NCBI GenBank assembly: GCA_031119595.1
Contig: JAVHXX010000017.1
Location: 1 to 19,643, forward strand
Length of the DNA stretch: 19,643 nucleotides
Direction of reading: 5' to 3'
DNA from: Patulibacter sp.
Lineage (GTDB): Bacteria > Actinomycetota > Thermoleophilia > Solirubrobacterales > Solirubrobacteraceae
The notes beneath the pieces were generated by a model, which saw nothing but the letters and a program-made list of their open reading frames with translations, was not told where the DNA came from and did no database searches. Below are positions 6,481 through 14,101 of the stretch, one piece after another. Within the stretch, counting starts at the first letter, position 1. The number at the start of each line of letters is the position of its first letter. Position numbers and translations under genes: made by a program.

Positions 6481-7428
6481 CTACGCGACCGCGCTCGTCC
6501 GCCGCTCTCGCACCAGCGACGCGGTGACCCCGACGCCGAGGATGATCGCCACGCCGGCGAGCGAGTAGGCCGGGCCGACCTTGCCGACGAGTTCGCTCGC
6601 GGCCATCTTCGCCGCGATGAAGAGCAGGAGGATCGCCAGGGCGGCCTTGAGGTAGTAGAGGCGCTGCACGAGCTCGGCGACGAGGAAGAACAGCGGCCGC
6701 AGACCGAGCAGCGCGAAGGCGTTCGCCGCGAACACCACGAACGTGTCGGTGGTGATCGCGAGGATGGCGGGCACCGAGTCGACGGCGAAGATGATGTCGA
6801 CGACGGCGATCACGACGAGGGTCGCGCCCGCGGCGGTGAGCACACGCTTGCGACGGCCCTCGACCTGGATCGTCGTGAGGAGGCGGTCGCCGTGGTCGCC
6901 CTCGGCGACGTTCAGCCGGCGGCGCAGGCCGTCGACCATCTGCTCCTCACCGCCGTGGTCGTGGCGACCCTTCCAGAGCTTCAGACCGGTCCAGGCGAGG
7001 AGCAGCGCGAACGGGATCGACAGCCACGACGCGTGGTGCAGGGCCGTGGCGCCCACGAGGATGAACACGAGCCGCAGCACGAGCGCCGCGAGGATGCCGT
7101 AGGTGAGGAGCTTCGCGCGGAAGACCTCGGTGATCGCGAACGCGTTGAACACGATCAGGAACACGAAGACGTTGTCGAGCGAGAGGCTCTTCTCGACGAA
7201 GTAGCCGGCCAGGAACGAGCCCGCCTGCTCGGTGGTCCCGACGACGGCGAGCACGCCGGCGAAGGCGAGCGAGATGCCGATCCAGACGGCGCTCGTGATG
7301 GCGGCGGCGCGCGTCGACATCGTTCCGCCTCGCCCGCGCAGGACGGCCAGGTCGAGGACGAGCAGGACGGCGATGGCCAGGATCAGGCCGATCCAGGCAC
7401 CGGTGGTGCTGTCGAGGAAAGCGGGCAT
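6481..7428 (-). CDS. TerC-family integral membrane protein
   Basis: A 315-residue polytopic membrane protein, about nine hydrophobic segments. The two family signatures are present: EKSLSLDNVFVF (79-90, key Asp85) and, in the second half, DIIFAVDSVPAILAITTD. Both carry conserved acidic residues within the membrane. TerC relatives (Alx, MeeF/MeeY, TerC) are linked to manganese export and tellurite resistance. A His/Glu-rich cytoplasmic loop (GRHDHGGEEQ) lies between the halves. The start ATG at 7428 has GAAGGA 10 nt upstream; longer in-frame extensions run through the structured leader and are rejected. The leader resembles a Mn riboswitch, which supports a metal-homeostasis role. The downstream 3' side is a repeat-rich region shared with the convergent ydeI-like gene. 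Confidence 0.92.
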   Translation of the reverse strand: MPAFLDSTTGAWIGLILAIAVLLVLDLAVLRGRGGTMSTRAAAITSAVWIGISLAFAGVLAVVGTTEQAGSFLAGYFVEKSLSLDNVFVFLIVFNAFAITEVFRAKLLTYGILAALVLRLVFILVGATALHHASWLSIPFALLLAWTGLKLWKGRHDHGGEEQMVDGLRRRLNVAEGDHGDRLLTTIQVEGRRKRVLTAAGATLVVIAVVDIIFAVDSVPAILAITTDTFVVFAANAFALLGLRPLFFLVAELVQRLYYLKAALAILLLFIAAKMAASELVGKVGPAYSLAGVAIILGVGVTASLVRERRTSAVA

Positions 7429-7439
7429 GCGTGGAACGT

Positions 7440-7463
7440 CCTTCGCGGTGGTGATCGCGAAGG
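7440..7463 (-). promoter_or_regulatory. Shine-Dalgarno-sequestering hairpin before terC
   Basis: A perfect 8-bp stem CCTTCGCG/CGCGAAGG with an 8-nt loop ends 11 nt before the ATG. Its 3' arm contains all but the last base of the GAAGGA ribosome-binding site (7444-7439), so folding would hide it. This is what an expression platform for translational control would look like. Confidence 0.55.
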
Positions 7464-7560
7464 TTTCCCCAGCTCCGGATGGAGCCCCCGGGACCGGGCG
7501 GGCGATATGCGCCACACCGTGCTGACGGCCTTCAGGTGAGAGGTACTTCCCTTCTCCCGG
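7440..7560 (-). promoter_or_regulatory. Candidate yybP-ykoY (Mn2+) riboswitch upstream of terC
   Basis: Read on the minus strand, the leader has GGGAGAAG followed by GGAAGTACC, and about 25 nt on GGCCGTCAGCACGG. These match the two conserved loops of the yybP-ykoY class (GGGGAGUAG-type and CGUCA-CA-type). Members of this RNA class frequently precede TerC-family genes and bind Mn2+. Several local stems can be drawn, including CCG/CGG around TCAGCA. The closing P1 helix is not clear to me, so boundaries are approximate. Confidence 0.55.
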
Positions 7561-7659
7561 AACGCTAGCGGTGCAGCATTCCGCCATGCGCCGGTTCTCT
7601 GGCGGCGCGGCGCCAGGATGCGTGGCGGGCGACACGAGCGCCGCGCGCGGGAGGGGAGC

Positions 7660-7779
7660 GGGATCACTCCGGAGTCCCCCGACCCCGGAGCCATCCCTCG
7701 ACATTCGCCGCACGGAGACAGCGAAAGCTGAGGACAGCATCCCGAGTCGGGGGCCGCACGGCATCAGGGAAATCCCTTG
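7660..7779. repeat. Repeat copy B (hairpin plus 20-mer)
   Basis: The left block (7660-7697) is a hairpin with the same CTCCGGAGTCCCCCGAC core and CCCC loop as copy A, with one internal mismatch. The right block (7760-7779) is GGCATCAGGGAAATCCCTTG. An internal GAGTCGGGGG (7744-7753) can alternatively pair with CCCCCGACC in the left block. This copy lies 59 bases upstream of the LuxR-type start. Confidence 0.6.
7767..7777. promoter_or_regulatory. Candidate operator AGGGAAATCCCT-like inverted repeat
   Basis: AGGGA and TCCCT flank a short A-rich centre, about 46 bp upstream of the -10 box of the LuxR-type gene and within repeat copy B. Position and symmetry fit an activator or autoregulator site; the binding protein is unknown. 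Confidence 0.3.
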
Positions 7780-7822
7780 ACCTGACCAGGGACCCGGGAC
7801 GGAGCGAAGCTACGTACCGATC

Positions 7823-7828
7823 TAATCT
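7823..7828 (+). promoter_or_regulatory. -10 box TAATCT before the LuxR-type gene
   Basis: TAATCT matches TANNNT and ends 9 nt before the ATG at 7838, implying a leader of about 0-3 nt. AGAAGG lies directly against the ATG, too close to serve as a normal ribosome-binding site. Confidence 0.4.
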
Positions 7829-7837
7829 TCCAGAAGG

Positions 7838-10618
7838 ATGACTGTCCTTCCCGCAGTGTCCGCGCTCCTGGGTCGGGAGGCGGCCACCGACCTCGTCCGC
7901 GAGCGCCTGCTCGAGGCGTCGCGCGGTCAGGGCTCGACCCTGCTCTTCGTCGGCGAACCGGGCAGCGGGAAGACGACCGTGCTCGCGGCGGCCCGCGAAC
8001 TCGCGGACCACGCGGCGGTCCTGACCTGCCGCGGCGTCGAGTGGGAGGCCGAGCTCCCCTACAGCGGCCTGCACGAGCTCCTGGCGCCGCTCCTGGGCGA
8101 CCTCGCGGCGCTTCCCGAGCCCCAGCGCGAAGCCCTCGAGGGCGCGCTCGGCCTGGCCCCCGCGCGCGACGACCTCCAGGGGCTCAACGTCTACGCCGGC
8201 GCGCTGAGCCTGATGATCGAGGCGACCCGCCGCCAGCCGGTGCTGGTCGTCGTCGACGACCTCCAGTGGATCGACAGCGCGACGATGCTCGTGCTGTCGT
8301 TCGTCGCCCGTCGCCTCGACGGCGAGACGCTCTCGCTGATCGCGGCGAGCCGGCCCGGCACGAGCCTCGCGGGGCTCGGCGCCGATCCGGTCGAACTCGG
8401 CCCGCTCGACGCAGACGCCGTCGCGGAGCTCGCGCGACGCCACCTCGGCCGTGCCCTCCCCGACGCTGCCGCGCTCGACCTCGCGACCGCCTCCGCGGGC
8501 AACCCGCTCGCCGTCGTCGAGACGGTCCGCCACTTCGGTGAACAGCTCCATCTGCGCGGCAGCCTCCTCGACGAGCCGCTGCCCGTCGGGGAGCTCATCG
8601 AACGTGGCTTCGACGACCGCCTCGCCGCGCTGCCGGCCTCCGCACGCGAGGCCCTCGACGTCGTCGCGGCGAGCATCACCTCGGACGTCGCCACGATCGA
8701 CGCAGCCCTGGCCCAGCTCGACCTCTCGCCGCAGGCCCTCGTCGACGGTGAGGTCGGTGGGGCGCTCGAACTCGCCCGCGGACGGGTCGCGTTCGTGCAT
8801 CCGCTGTTGCGCGCGCTCGTCCACCGACAGATGGGCCGCGACCGCCTGCGGGCCTGCCACGCCGCCCTCGCCGCCGTCACCGCCGACGACAGCCTCCGGG
8901 CGTGGCACGCCGCCAGCGCCACGATCTCGCCGGACGAGCCGATCGCCGCCGACCTCGAGTCCGCGGCGACCCGCTTCCTCGACCGCGGCGGACACGTCGG
9001 GGCGGCCCAGGCGCTGCACCGCGCCGCCGAGCTCTCGCCCGACCCGGACGTCCGCGCCCAGCGGCTGTCCCGCGCCGCCCGCGTGGCGCATCTCGCCGGC
9101 CGCGGCCAGTGGGCGTCGGACATGCTCGACGAGGCGGCGGTCGTCGCCGTCGACCCCAAGACCCGCGTCAACATCGAGTTCCAGCGCGCGATCGTCGACT
9201 CGCACCTCGTCGCCGGGCACGACGTCGGCAACCGCCTGCTGACCCTCGCGACCGAGGCGGTCGGCGTCGATGACGACCTCGCCGTCCACTGCCTCACCGT
9301 CGCCGCCACCGAGGGCATCGTGAGCGGTCACCCCGAGGTCACCACGGCCGCGTTCCGGCGGCTGGGCGGCATCGAGGTCAAGGAGGGGCTCGATCCGCTC
9401 GCGCTCGGCGAACTCCAGGCGAGCCGCGCGGTCGGGATCCTGCTCACCGGCGTGGGCGGCACCTACGACGAGGCCGTGGCGATGCTGCGCCAGACGGGCG
9501 AGGAGCGCCTCACCGTCGACGGAGGCCTCGGTGAGACGGGCGGCAACCACGAGCACGTCGCCGAGGCACTCGTGTGGATCGGCGACTTCGACCTCTCGCG
9601 GCGCCTCGCCACCTCCGTCCTGCGCACCGCCCGCGTCCGCGGCGACATGCTCGCGCTCGTCGGGGCGCTCTGGGTCGAGGGATACCTGCGGTTCCGCGAG
9701 GGCAGCTGGAACACCGCCGGGACCCCGCTCGCCGAGAACATCCGCATCACCGAACTCAGCGATCTCGTGTGGCAGCGCGCCGTCGCCGTCGCGGTGCTCG
9801 CGATGGTGCAGGGCTCCCGCGGCGACCGCTCCTTCGCCGACCAGGTCCCGCAGATCGAGGCCGACGCGGCCCGGTACGACTTCGGCTGCATCGTCTCCTA
9901 CACGCGGAGCGCGATGGGCCTGCTCGAGCTCGGTGCGGGCCGCGGCGCCGAGGCGGCCGCGCACATGGAGATCGCCCGGGACTGGATGCAGCGGGCGGGC
10001 CAGCGCGAGCCGGGCATGATGCCGTGGCCGATCGACCTCGTCGATGCGTACCTCGTCGCCGGCGACCTGGGCCGCGCGTCGGTCGCGCTCGAGGAGCTGC
10101 GGGCGCAGAGCGAGATCTCGAATCTCGGCTGGCACGTCGCTGCCGTGGCCCGCTTCGACGGCCTGATGGCCGAGCGCGACTACGCCGAGCACTTCGAGCG
10201 CTCGCTCGCGCTCTACTCGACCATCGCGGCGCCGTTCGACGAGGCCCGCGCGCGCCTCGCCTACGGCCAGCGGCTGCGCCGCTCGCGCAAGCGGGTCGAG
10301 GCACGGGAGCAGCTCGGCGCGGCGCTCGACCTCTTCGACGCCCTCGGGGCGGATCCGTGGTCCCAGCAGGCGCGCCGCGAGATGGGGGCGAGCGCCCCGA
10401 CCCTCCGCAGGGACGAGGCCTTCGATCCGTCGGCGCTCACGCCGCACGAGGAGCAGATCGCCGAGCTCGTGGTGGGCGGCGCCTCGAACAAGGAGGTCGC
10501 CGGCGCGATGTTCCTGAGCCCGAAGACGATCGAGACGCACCTCAGCCGCATCTACCGCAAGCTCGGGGTCGGATCGCGGACGCAGCTCGCCGCGCGCCTG
10601 CGCGACGAACTGGCCTGA
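7838..10618 (+). CDS. Large ATPase (STAND-like) LuxR-family transcriptional regulator
   Basis: A 926-residue regulator. The N-terminal AAA/STAND-type ATPase begins LLGREAATDLVRERL, with Walker A GEPGSGKTT (39-47) and Walker B VLVVVDDLQWID (135-146). A long middle region of about 450 residues is Ala/Leu/Arg-rich and helical, including DSLRAWHAASATISPDEPIAADLE, and resembles the TPR-like sensor arrays of MalT/LAL regulators. The C-terminal LuxR-type helix-turn-helix spans about 867-926 (LTPHEEQIAELVVGGASNKE, then SPKTIETHLSRIYRKLGV). It probably binds a small signal, oligomerises with ATP and activates transcription. The target genes are not evident; the neighbours are a divergent terC and a convergent glycoside hydrolase. 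Length is normal for the LAL class. Confidence 0.93.
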   Translation: MTVLPAVSALLGREAATDLVRERLLEASRGQGSTLLFVGEPGSGKTTVLAAARELADHAAVLTCRGVEWEAELPYSGLHELLAPLLGDLAALPEPQREALEGALGLAPARDDLQGLNVYAGALSLMIEATRRQPVLVVVDDLQWIDSATMLVLSFVARRLDGETLSLIAASRPGTSLAGLGADPVELGPLDADAVAELARRHLGRALPDAAALDLATASAGNPLAVVETVRHFGEQLHLRGSLLDEPLPVGELIERGFDDRLAALPASAREALDVVAASITSDVATIDAALAQLDLSPQALVDGEVGGALELARGRVAFVHPLLRALVHRQMGRDRLRACHAALAAVTADDSLRAWHAASATISPDEPIAADLESAATRFLDRGGHVGAAQALHRAAELSPDPDVRAQRLSRAARVAHLAGRGQWASDMLDEAAVVAVDPKTRVNIEFQRAIVDSHLVAGHDVGNRLLTLATEAVGVDDDLAVHCLTVAATEGIVSGHPEVTTAAFRRLGGIEVKEGLDPLALGELQASRAVGILLTGVGGTYDEAVAMLRQTGEERLTVDGGLGETGGNHEHVAEALVWIGDFDLSRRLATSVLRTARVRGDMLALVGALWVEGYLRFREGSWNTAGTPLAENIRITELSDLVWQRAVAVAVLAMVQGSRGDRSFADQVPQIEADAARYDFGCIVSYTRSAMGLLELGAGRGAEAAAHMEIARDWMQRAGQREPGMMPWPIDLVDAYLVAGDLGRASVALEELRAQSEISNLGWHVAAVARFDGLMAERDYAEHFERSLALYSTIAAPFDEARARLAYGQRLRRSRKRVEAREQLGAALDLFDALGADPWSQQARREMGASAPTLRRDEAFDPSALTPHEEQIAELVVGGASNKEVAGAMFLSPKTIETHLSRIYRKLGVGSRTQLAARLRDELA

Positions 10619-10629
10619 GGCGCCGCGGG

Positions 10630-10655
10630 GCGCCGGCGCGGCGCCGCGCCGGCGC
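10630..10655. terminator. 26-bp perfect palindrome between convergent genes
   Basis: Thirteen bases followed by their exact reverse complement (arm GCGCCGGCGCGGC). It begins 12 bases after the LuxR-type stop and reaches the last base of the glycoside hydrolase stop codon. It can act as a bidirectional terminator, or at the DNA level as a cruciform. Confidence 0.55.
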
Positions 10656-12133
10656 TACTTGAGCTTGACCAGGACCACGTCGCCGTGGACCGTGACGGTG
10701 TGCGTGGTGCTTGCGGCCTGCGTGTCGATCGGCGCCGCGGACGTGCCCGGGCGGTAGACCGTGGCGGTCATCGCGCTCGGGAGCGTGATGGTGGCGTCGG
10801 CGGTGGTGTTCGGGGCGGTGCCCTCGGGGATGTCGCGGCCGGACGAGACGCCGGTCCAGGAGACCTTCGACGGCGTGAACACCGACACGGGACGCCAGAG
10901 GGCGAGCACGTAGCTGCCGTCACCCTGGCGGAACAGCAGACGGCGGACGGTGTTCTGGTCGGCCGGGGCGACCGACAGGTCGAGCGATGCGGCGGTCGTC
11001 GACTTCGACGGGTCGCCGAGGACCGACATCAGGCGCTGGAGGTCGAGGTAGGCCGGCTTGACGCCGTAGTTCGCCTTCACGAGGCCGAAGCCGCTCTCGC
11101 GGTCGAAGGAGCACAGCAGCGACGGCGAGCAGCCGAGACCGGAGCGCGAGTCGAGGAGCTCGTAGATGTAGGTGCGGTCCCAGCCCTGGCCGGTCTGGGC
11201 CTTGAGGCGGGCGTTCTCGAGGAGATCGCGGAGGAGGTACGTGCCCTGGGCGACCTGCGACACACCCTCGGTGGTGTTGATCGCGGAGGTGTAGCCGGTC
11301 TCGGTCATCCAGATCGGCTTGCCGGGGGCGATCTCGTTCGAGCAGGCGAGCCAGTTCGGCTGGCCCTTCACGCACCCACCGTCGGGGTTGGAGATGGCGG
11401 CTTCGGGCGTGTTCCGGAAGAAGTAGGCGTGGGCGTTCACGGCGCCGATCGGGGACGAATCCCACGACGGGAAGACCGAGCTGCCCTTCCAGGCGGCGAG
11501 GGTGTTGGCGCCGGCGGCCGACGCGATCGACGGGTTGAGGAGCGTCTTGCCGGCGAGCTGCGGGTACTTCGTGGCGATCTGCTGCTGCACGTACGCCTGC
11601 TGGTCGGAGATCTTGCCGGCCCAGTCGGTGAGCTTCTTGAAGTCGACCTCGTTCGTGCCCTCGAGGCCGTCGATGGCGTTCACGTTCGCGGGGTCGGCGG
11701 CGAGCGCGAGCTCCTTGTCGATCTCGGCGTGGCCCGGGAGGGCCGTCAGCGACGGCTTCTCGGTGGAGTAGTAGGCGTCGAGCGACTTGATGCCGTTGTC
11801 GGCGTAGAGCTTGCGGGTGAGCGCGAGCGCCTTCGCGCAGTACGCGCTGCGGGTGGTCGGGCAGAGGTCGTTGCGGATGTGCTTCACGCCGAGCGCGGCG
11901 AGCAGCATCTGGACCTTCGCGGCGCCGGACGGCCCGTTGACCTGCGTCATCGCGCGGGAGAGGTCCGAGGCGTTGTAGTACGGCGTGCCCGGGTCGGCGA
12001 GGTGGACGTTGACGCCGATCGAGTCCGTGAACGAGTACGCCGGGTAGGCCACTTCGGCCTGCGCCACGGCGGGTGCGACCGCGAACAAGCTCAGGCAGAC
12101 GAGCAGCGCGGCTCGGAGGTCTCGTCGGGACAT
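10655..12133 (-). CDS. Secreted clan GH-A-like glycoside hydrolase
   Basis: A 492-residue secreted protein. The signal peptide MSRRDLRAALLVCLSLFAVA..AQA has basic, hydrophobic and Ala-X-Ala parts with cleavage near residue 26. The mature part looks like a TIM barrel (about 35-370): early strand SIGVNVHL, LGVKHIRND, then GLEGTNEVD with Asn161-Glu162 (the Asn-Glu acid/base pair of clan GH-A) and PIWMTETGY with Glu278 (nucleophile position). Residues about 385-492 form a beta-rich tail (GSYVLALWRPVSVF, ATVYRPG, HGDVVLVKLK) resembling the small beta domain after GH barrels. The specific GH family and sugar are not recognised. Start 12133 is chosen because AAGG lies 6 nt upstream and the signal peptide begins there; an ATG at 12205 would add 24 residues before it. 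Confidence 0.8.
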   Translation of the reverse strand: MSRRDLRAALLVCLSLFAVAPAVAQAEVAYPAYSFTDSIGVNVHLADPGTPYYNASDLSRAMTQVNGPSGAAKVQMLLAALGVKHIRNDLCPTTRSAYCAKALALTRKLYADNGIKSLDAYYSTEKPSLTALPGHAEIDKELALAADPANVNAIDGLEGTNEVDFKKLTDWAGKISDQQAYVQQQIATKYPQLAGKTLLNPSIASAAGANTLAAWKGSSVFPSWDSSPIGAVNAHAYFFRNTPEAAISNPDGGCVKGQPNWLACSNEIAPGKPIWMTETGYTSAINTTEGVSQVAQGTYLLRDLLENARLKAQTGQGWDRTYIYELLDSRSGLGCSPSLLCSFDRESGFGLVKANYGVKPAYLDLQRLMSVLGDPSKSTTAASLDLSVAPADQNTVRRLLFRQGDGSYVLALWRPVSVFTPSKVSWTGVSSGRDIPEGTAPNTTADATITLPSAMTATVYRPGTSAAPIDTQAASTTHTVTVHGDVVLVKLK

Positions 12134-12223
12134 TGAGGCCTTCAGGCAGATGGGGAACGCGACGGCGGCCGGAGAGAGGAACGGCGTCGTGGGGACGGCC
12201 TCCATGGTCGCACACCCCGTCGG

Positions 12224-12234
12224 ATTGGTCCAAT
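12224..12234. promoter_or_regulatory. Candidate operator ATTGGTCCAAT
   Basis: A perfect palindrome around a central T, unusually AT-rich for this window, about 91 bases upstream of the hydrolase start. Its form resembles GntR/FadR-type sites (TGGT..ACCA-like), but the regulator is not identified. Confidence 0.35.
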
Positions 12235-12292
12235 GAAGGACGACGAGGCGTAGCGGAACACCCGCTCTGGCCCTGTCTGCCTCGCAAACGGG

Positions 12293-12315
12293 CTCGTTGA
12301 CGGTCCGTCAACGAG
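12293..12315 (-). terminator. Terminator hairpin after the PucR-family gene
   Basis: A perfect 10-bp stem CTCGTTGACG/CGTCAACGAG with a 3-nt loop lies 15 bases beyond the TAA. On the minus strand it is followed by CCCGTTTG, only a weak T-run. Confidence 0.7.
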
Positions 12316-12330
12316 CATCGAGGCGGGCGG

Positions 12331-14004
12331 TTACGGCAGCGGCCGCGGCCGCTCGCCGTCGGCCTCCATGAGGCGCAGCGCGCGGACGGCCAGGTGCAGG
12401 CCGAGGAGGGTGTCCGGGTCGTCGAGCGGAGCCTCGAGCGTCTTCTCGATCCGCTCGAGGCGGCCGTAGAGCGACTGGCGTTCGAGGTGCAGGGCGCGGG
12501 CCGCCTCGGCCTTGCGGCCGCCGCGCTCGAGGTAGATCTCGAGCGTGCGCAGGAGCTCGGAGGCGCGGGCATCGCGCTCGTCGAGGAGCGGGCCGAGCTG
12601 CTCGCGCACGAAGGTGACCATCTCGACGGACGACCGCAGGCCGAAGAGCAGGTCGACGATCGACCCGCGGCGGGCGTCCTGCCACGGACGCGGCGCGGAC
12701 GTGCGGGCCGCGGCGGCGGCACGGACCACGCGGTCGAGACTGGCGCCGAGGGCACTCCACGAGTCGGCGGGGCGGCCGAGGGCGAGCACGACCTCGTCGT
12801 CCGGGAGGCCGCACCGCTCGAGCATCGCGCGCAGTTCGCTCGCGGCCCGCTCGAGCTGTCCGGACGGGCGCTCCGCGTTGCCCATGTCGAGGGCGATGAG
12901 GACGCCGTCGCCGTAGGTGCCGGCGATCACCGCGCGGCCGGAGGCGGTGGTGCGGGGGAGGGCGTCGACGACGATGTCCCAGGCGTCCTGCTCGGTCTCG
13001 GCACGCTCGGCCCAGCGCTCGGTGCGCCAGACGGCGGCGGCCGGGAGCAGGGAGCCGTGGCGGCGCGGGAAGCCGAGCGATGCGGCCCAACGGGAGGCGT
13101 CGCGTTCCTCGAGGCGGCCGTGGGCGAGGCCGGCGATCAGGCCGCCGCGGGCCCGGGCGCGCAGACGCGGCCCCGACTGCTCGCTGAGGAGGTCGAGGGC
13201 GACGGCGATCGCGGCGCGGTCGACGGCGAGGCGGTCGGCCTGGTGGATCGGCGAGTCGACGGCGAGCGCGACGAGCCGACCCCAGGCCCGGCCGCGCACC
13301 GGGACCTCGGCGACGGCCGAGTCGGCGTCGGTGCGGTCCTGGCGGTCCTCCGCGCGGTGGTGCTGCTCCCAGGCGGTGAGCACCGACTCGCGCCCGGACT
13401 CGTGGAGCGCGAGCTCGACGAGTCGCTGCGCGTGATCCTCGAGGACGACCGGGTTGCCGATCAGCCGCGAGAGGTCGGCGAGGACGCTCGTCGCGCCTTC
13501 GCCGCCGAGGACGATTTCGATGAAGCGGTCCTGGAGTTCGTCGGCGCGGCGCAGCAATGACAGCTGGCGGTCGAGCAGGACGCCGTGGATCGCCTCCGTG
13601 ACCTCGACGAACCGCAGCTGCCGGTGGAGTGCGATGACCGGGAGCTGGCAGGCGTCGGCGGCGTCGAGGAGAGACCGCGGGACGGTCTTGTCGAAGGTCC
13701 AGCCGAGCTCGATCACCAGGCCGCTGGCACCCTCCTTCGCGAGCGCCTCGACGAAGCGCTGCTGGCCCTTAGGATCGCGGCCTGCGCCGAAGCCGGTCGA
13801 GAGGACGAGCTCGCCGCCGCGGAGCAGGTCGGACGGATCCTGGACGTCGAGGACGTGGACCCAGCGCACGTGGCGCTCGAGCGCGGCGTGGCCGGCGAGC
13901 ACCTCCGGGAGGCCGCGCCGCAGGGCGGGCAGCTCCAGCACCTCGGCCACGGTGACGCGGCGCGCGGCGTCGACGAGCTCCGGTGCAGACGGCGAGGTTG
14001 ACAC
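12331..14004 (-). CDS. PucR-family transcriptional regulator
   Basis: A 557-residue regulator of the PucR/CdaR type. Residues about 15-140 are the N-terminal PucR (purine catabolism regulator-like) domain: VTVAEVLELPALRRGLPEVLAG, WVHVLDVQDPSDLLRGGELVLSTG, and the LPVIAL and RFVEVTEAIHGVLL segments. The middle is the GGDEF-like sensory region of such proteins (about 290-430). The C-terminal helix-turn-helix (about 490-557: LLRTLEIYLERGGRKAEAAR, then SLYGRLERIEKTL) is the PucR HTH domain. These proteins usually control degradation of purines, amino acids or related nitrogen sources, often next to their targets; no such target is visible here. GTG 14004 is chosen for its AGGA 7 nt upstream; the longer frame to 14292 overlaps the neighbouring gene and is rejected. 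Confidence 0.9.
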   Translation of the reverse strand: MSTSPSAPELVDAARRVTVAEVLELPALRRGLPEVLAGHAALERHVRWVHVLDVQDPSDLLRGGELVLSTGFGAGRDPKGQQRFVEALAKEGASGLVIELGWTFDKTVPRSLLDAADACQLPVIALHRQLRFVEVTEAIHGVLLDRQLSLLRRADELQDRFIEIVLGGEGATSVLADLSRLIGNPVVLEDHAQRLVELALHESGRESVLTAWEQHHRAEDRQDRTDADSAVAEVPVRGRAWGRLVALAVDSPIHQADRLAVDRAAIAVALDLLSEQSGPRLRARARGGLIAGLAHGRLEERDASRWAASLGFPRRHGSLLPAAAVWRTERWAERAETEQDAWDIVVDALPRTTASGRAVIAGTYGDGVLIALDMGNAERPSGQLERAASELRAMLERCGLPDDEVVLALGRPADSWSALGASLDRVVRAAAAARTSAPRPWQDARRGSIVDLLFGLRSSVEMVTFVREQLGPLLDERDARASELLRTLEIYLERGGRKAEAARALHLERQSLYGRLERIEKTLEAPLDDPDTLLGLHLAVRALRLMEADGERPRPLP

Positions 14005-14006
14005 AA

Positions 14007-14024
14007 CGTCATCCTGACATGACG
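14007..14024. promoter_or_regulatory. Inverted repeat CGTCAT-N6-ATGACG over the pucR-type RBS
   Basis: Six-base arms 6 nt apart cover the AGGA ribosome-binding site and stop 3 bases before the GTG start. This is a possible autoregulatory site or an RNA fold that limits translation. Confidence 0.3.
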
Positions 14025-14069
14025 CGCCGTGACGAGTGAACAGAATGCGCCCCGGATGGTTCGCCCGTG

Positions 14070-14084
14070 GGAGCATTCCGCTCC
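14070..14084. terminator. Short hairpin after the GT4-like gene
   Basis: A GGAGC/GCTCC 5-bp stem with a 5-nt loop begins 18 bases after the glycosyltransferase stop. It is weak and may not terminate efficiently. Confidence 0.25.
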
Positions 14085-14101
14085 GATTCGGTGCGACCGC
14101 G

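Larger units (their letters stand above)
12134..12330. promoter_or_regulatory. Intergenic region upstream of the glycoside hydrolase
   Basis: About 200 bases holding the pucR-type terminator (12293-12315), the palindrome ATTGGTCCAAT (12224-12234) and the ribosome-binding site of the hydrolase. No convincing -35/-10 pair was found. Confidence 0.4.

Noticed and set aside
7562..7567. TAGCGT (minus strand) as the terC -10 box
   Set aside because: It would start the transcript inside GGGAGAAG, cutting off the 5' part of the putative riboswitch.
7429..7764. N-terminal extension of TerC by 112 residues
   Set aside because: It reads through the riboswitch-like leader and hairpins; TerC homology begins at MPAFLDS.
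7777..7782. TTGACC as a -35 box for the LuxR-type gene
   Set aside because: No -10 box lies 16-19 bp downstream; the nearest TANNNT is 40 bp away.
7664..10540. 958-residue minus-strand open frame
   Set aside because: Antisense to the LuxR-type regulator, whose plus-strand frame has clear ATPase and HTH motifs.
10685..12136. 483-residue plus-strand open frame
   Set aside because: Antisense to the signal-peptide-bearing hydrolase; no recognisable domain.
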